DNA of 64,000 nucleotides from Leifsonia shinshuensis (GTDB lineage Bacteria; Actinomycetota; Actinomycetes; Actinomycetales; Microbacteriaceae): assembly GCF_031456835.1 (NCBI RefSeq), contig NZ_JAVDVK010000001.1:3724129-3788128 (forward strand), written 5' to 3'. Within the stretch, counting starts at the first letter, position 1, and each line of letters begins with the position of its first letter. Below, piece after piece: positions 63,946 to 64,000 of the stretch. The position numbers and the translations under genes were made by a program. The notes below the pieces were generated by a model. The model made no database searches. It saw nothing but the letters and a program-made list of their open reading frames with translations, and was not told the origin of the DNA.

Positions 63946-64000
63946 GGGGGGGAAGGCGCGGGGGGCCACGGCGAAGGGGGGGGGGCGGGGCGGGCCCGCC
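63946..64000. other. Poly-G-rich terminal stretch, possible assembly edge
   Basis: The last bases contain several runs of 5-10 G with little else. No coding frame or known element fits, and the composition differs from the rest of the window. It may be a sequencing or contig-end artefact. Together with the metX leader it forms a 184-bp gene-free end. Confidence 0.5.

Noticed and set aside
63817..64000. SAM or other riboswitch before metX
   Set aside because: No conserved stem set or expression platform could be built from the short leader; only a simple palindrome is visible.

Overview
The window is GC-rich (roughly 70%), densely coded chromosomal DNA from an actinomycete. Diagnostic genes include two WhiB proteins, MtrA-MtrB-LpqB, a SigR/RsrA-type redox sigma switch with a mycothiol-type zinc anti-sigma factor, a fused Kgd 2-oxoglutarate decarboxylase/dehydrogenase, GuaB1, PdtaS and a Rv3235-like protein. 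Gene order and protein style fit Microbacteriaceae (Leifsonia or a relative); that placement is an inference from memory. Much of the order parallels the Mycobacterium tuberculosis Rv3219-Rv3260 core, so this is mostly vertically inherited chromosome. I see no tRNA, rRNA, CRISPR array, insertion sequence, phage gene or integrase.

Layout. 1-10.4 kb: end of galE, whiB2, a giant glycosyltransferase/membrane protein coupled to a DUF5719 protein, a zincin-like protein, DUF3499, manB, ahcY and a GNAT acetyltransferase. 10.4-18.6 kb: cyclase, RDD, SpoIIM, then a reverse-strand operon (GPDPase-membrane protein, DUF4129, DUF4350, MoxR, DUF58). 18.7-28.5 kb: mtrA-mtrB-lpqB, comF, hpf, a class A beta-lactamase lipoprotein, secA. 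28.6-32.6 kb: Rv3235-like, pdtaS, whiB1, a membrane protein, DUF1684. 32.7-37.7 kb: a five-gene peptide-type ABC importer. 37.8-41.7 kb: bcp, rsgA, aroA, sigR, rsrA. 41.7-48.1 kb: a VOC protein, kgd, guaB1. 48.1-52.7 kb: an MFS exporter with its TetR repressor, and two CBS-domain membrane proteins. 52.9-64 kb: a VOC protein, an Old Yellow Enzyme homologue with a HAD protein, NAD(P)HX dehydratase, a GT87 mannosyltransferase-like protein, a thiamine-binding-type protein, a second MFS transporter, a LuxR response regulator with two sensor-like membrane proteins, and metX. The last ~55 bases are poly-G rich and look unreliable.

Functional threads: cell-envelope building (GT2, DUF5719, ManB, GT87, MtrAB-LpqB, SecA); the methionine cycle (ahcY, metX); redox and stress control (two WhiB, SigR-RsrA, Bcp, HPF, PdtaS); and central metabolism (kgd, guaB1, aroA).

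The strongest regulatory signals are: (1) a recurring TANNNT -10 box 6-9 nt before start codons, implying that many genes here are transcribed without leaders; (2) a dual-promoter, dual-start sigR resembling the Streptomyces sigR/sigR' arrangement; (3) a matched pair of TetR operators, AGTGA-N8-TCACT; and (4) an unusual pair of long perfect inverted repeats at 58024-58155 built from four copies of one short palindromic motif. No wholly new multi-gene system is obvious. The best under-described candidates are the two-sensor/one-regulator operon after metX and the GT2-DUF5719 pair.
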